From positions 1-40,451 of the forward strand of contig SZOR01000027.1 in NCBI GenBank assembly GCA_030263275.1: a DNA stretch of 40,451 nucleotides, written 5' to 3'. The position numbers and the translations under genes are program-made. Origin of the DNA: DSNY01 sp016861185 (lineage in GTDB: Bacteria > Pseudomonadota > Gammaproteobacteria > Burkholderiales > Burkholderiaceae_F). A model generated the notes under the pieces. The model was not told the DNA's origin and ran no database searches. It saw only the letters and a program-made list of their open reading frames with translations. Positions within the stretch are counted from its first letter, which is position 1; each line of letters opens with the position of its first letter. Below, in pieces: positions 39,830 to 40,451 of the stretch.

Positions 39830-40017
39830 CGCGGACTCCGTCGATCGCGGGCGGAACGTCCGCACCGCAGGTTCGCCAGTGTCGCGATCGGCGGCCCGCC
39901 GCGCATCGACCGGAAGAGCCATCGGCCGCCGGGCGGAGAGCCATCGCCGTTGGCACGACCGAACAAATACCGGCGCGAATCGCCGCGGCTTGGTGCCGCT
40001 GTCGGAACACGCGCTTT

Positions 40018-40220
40018 TCATCCCCTTTGCAAAAGGGGGACCCAGGGGGAGACCCACATCCGCACGCACCGAAGGTGCGTCCGTCCTCATCCCCCTTTCG
40101 TAAAGGGGGACCGAGGGGGATTTTCGAGACCTCAATGCCGCGGCGACCGAGGAAATCCCCCCTGCCCCCCTTTGCCAAAGGGGGGTGAGTTCGTGGCGCC
40201 CCTTTTCAAAAGGGGAGTGA
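40018..40220. repeat. Dispersed palindromic repeat, copy 5 (compound, best preserved)
   Basis: In order: CATCCCCTTTGCAAAAGGGG with CCAGGGGGAG; the flank GCACCGAAGGTGCGTCCGTC; CCCCCTTTCGTAAAGGGGG with CGAGGGGGATTTTC; about 30 bases; GAAATCCCCCCTGCC; CCCTTTGCCAAAGGGGGG; and a last hairpin CCCCTTTTCAAAAGGGG. It holds at least four hairpins and looks like nested or tandem insertions. It occupies most of the gap between the NmrA operon and the LuxR-type gene. Confidence 0.88.
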
Positions 40221-40225
40221 ATGAG

Positions 40226-40451
40226 TCAGCGCACTTGGCTGCGGTACCAGGCCGCCGCCTGGCCGCGCGAATCGACGCCGAGCTTGCCGAGGATGTTGGC
40301 GACGTGGCGCTTGACCGTGTGCAGGCTCAGGTCGAGCGCGCGCGCGATCAGCTTGTTGTTGTCGCCGGCGGCAATGCGCGCCAGCACTTCGAGTTCGCGT
40401 CCGGTCAGCGGTTGGGGCATGGGAGGCGCGGCCGCACCGTCGGCCGGCGCG
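40226..40451 (-). CDS. LuxR-type regulator, C-terminal HTH (cut by window edge)
   Basis: At least 74 residues with no stop before the right edge. The LuxR HTH is complete: PLTGRELEVLARIAAGDNNK, LIARALDLSLHTVKRHVANI and LGKLGVDSRGQAAAW. The wording NKLIARALDLSLHTVKRHV resembles the large MalT-type (LAL) activators, but NarL-type response regulators cannot be excluded. An ATG at 40420 exists, yet the open frame beyond it suggests that the protein continues upstream. Confidence 0.88.
   Translation of the reverse strand, partial: APADGAAAPPMPQPLTGRELEVLARIAAGDNNKLIARALDLSLHTVKRHVANILGKLGVDSRGQAAAWYRSQVR

Noticed and set aside
38299..40220. Regular repeats as a CRISPR array
   Set aside because: Units are palindromes of uneven spacing with no constant repeat-spacer rhythm and no cas genes.

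Overview
This window is about 40 kb of GC-rich chromosomal DNA from a proteobacterium. The bacterioferritin, large NAD-glutamate dehydrogenase, FeoAB, several c-di-GMP genes and the intergenic repeats suggest a betaproteobacterium, probably Burkholderiales. That is inference; no rRNA or tRNA gene is present to confirm it. Because GC is high, most long antisense ORFs are shadows and are omitted.

Layout. (1) 1-4860, iron and transport: feoB (cut by the left edge) and feoA face bfd and bfr across a Fur-box-like site. Next come a universal stress protein with an ion-transporter-superfamily permease, then a PepSY-type membrane protein. (2) 4968-11152, mixed metabolism: a TPR protein divergent from an AraC regulator, a secreted subtilase, a YjbQ protein and a sulfide:quinone-oxidoreductase-like flavoprotein. 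(3) 11364-22521: a 1608-residue NAD-glutamate dehydrogenase, a soluble TPR-GGDEF cyclase, a PfkB sugar kinase, a GGDEF-EAL protein and an unassigned conserved-looking protein. (4) 22768-38283, an accessory island built around one ECF sigma factor of the ECF42 type, which carries a long C-terminal TPR-like extension. The island holds six DGPF/YCII proteins, four VOC (glyoxalase-fold) proteins, and DUF1428, NTF2-like, SYLF, TrmO-like, PD40 propeller, DUF3574, GNAT, MAPEG, DUF6152 and DUF6644 genes. It also has a BNR-type beta-propeller gene overlapping a ThiS/MoaD-like gene. (5) 38529-40451: a small NmrA-centred operon and the C-terminus of a LuxR-type regulator.

The main discovery is that seven intergenic sites in region 4 share the exact form (T/C)GTCGA, 17 bases, CGAC. 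Each lies about 30-60 bases upstream of a start codon, and one divergent pair faces both ways. The form fits what I remember of the published ECF42 promoter. One of the seven precedes the operon encoding the sigma factor itself. The region therefore reads as a self-regulated ECF42 regulon whose targets are clustered around the sigma gene and include non-DGPF genes: PD40 propeller, 3-dmu-type VOC, TrmO and BNR propeller plus ubiquitin-like protein.

Other structure: a dispersed C-tract/G-tract palindromic repeat sits at five gene ends. A 249-bp MITE-like element with perfect 20-bp terminal inverted repeats lies just upstream of one DGPF gene. Two gene remnants (GFA-like and VOC-like) lie inside the island.
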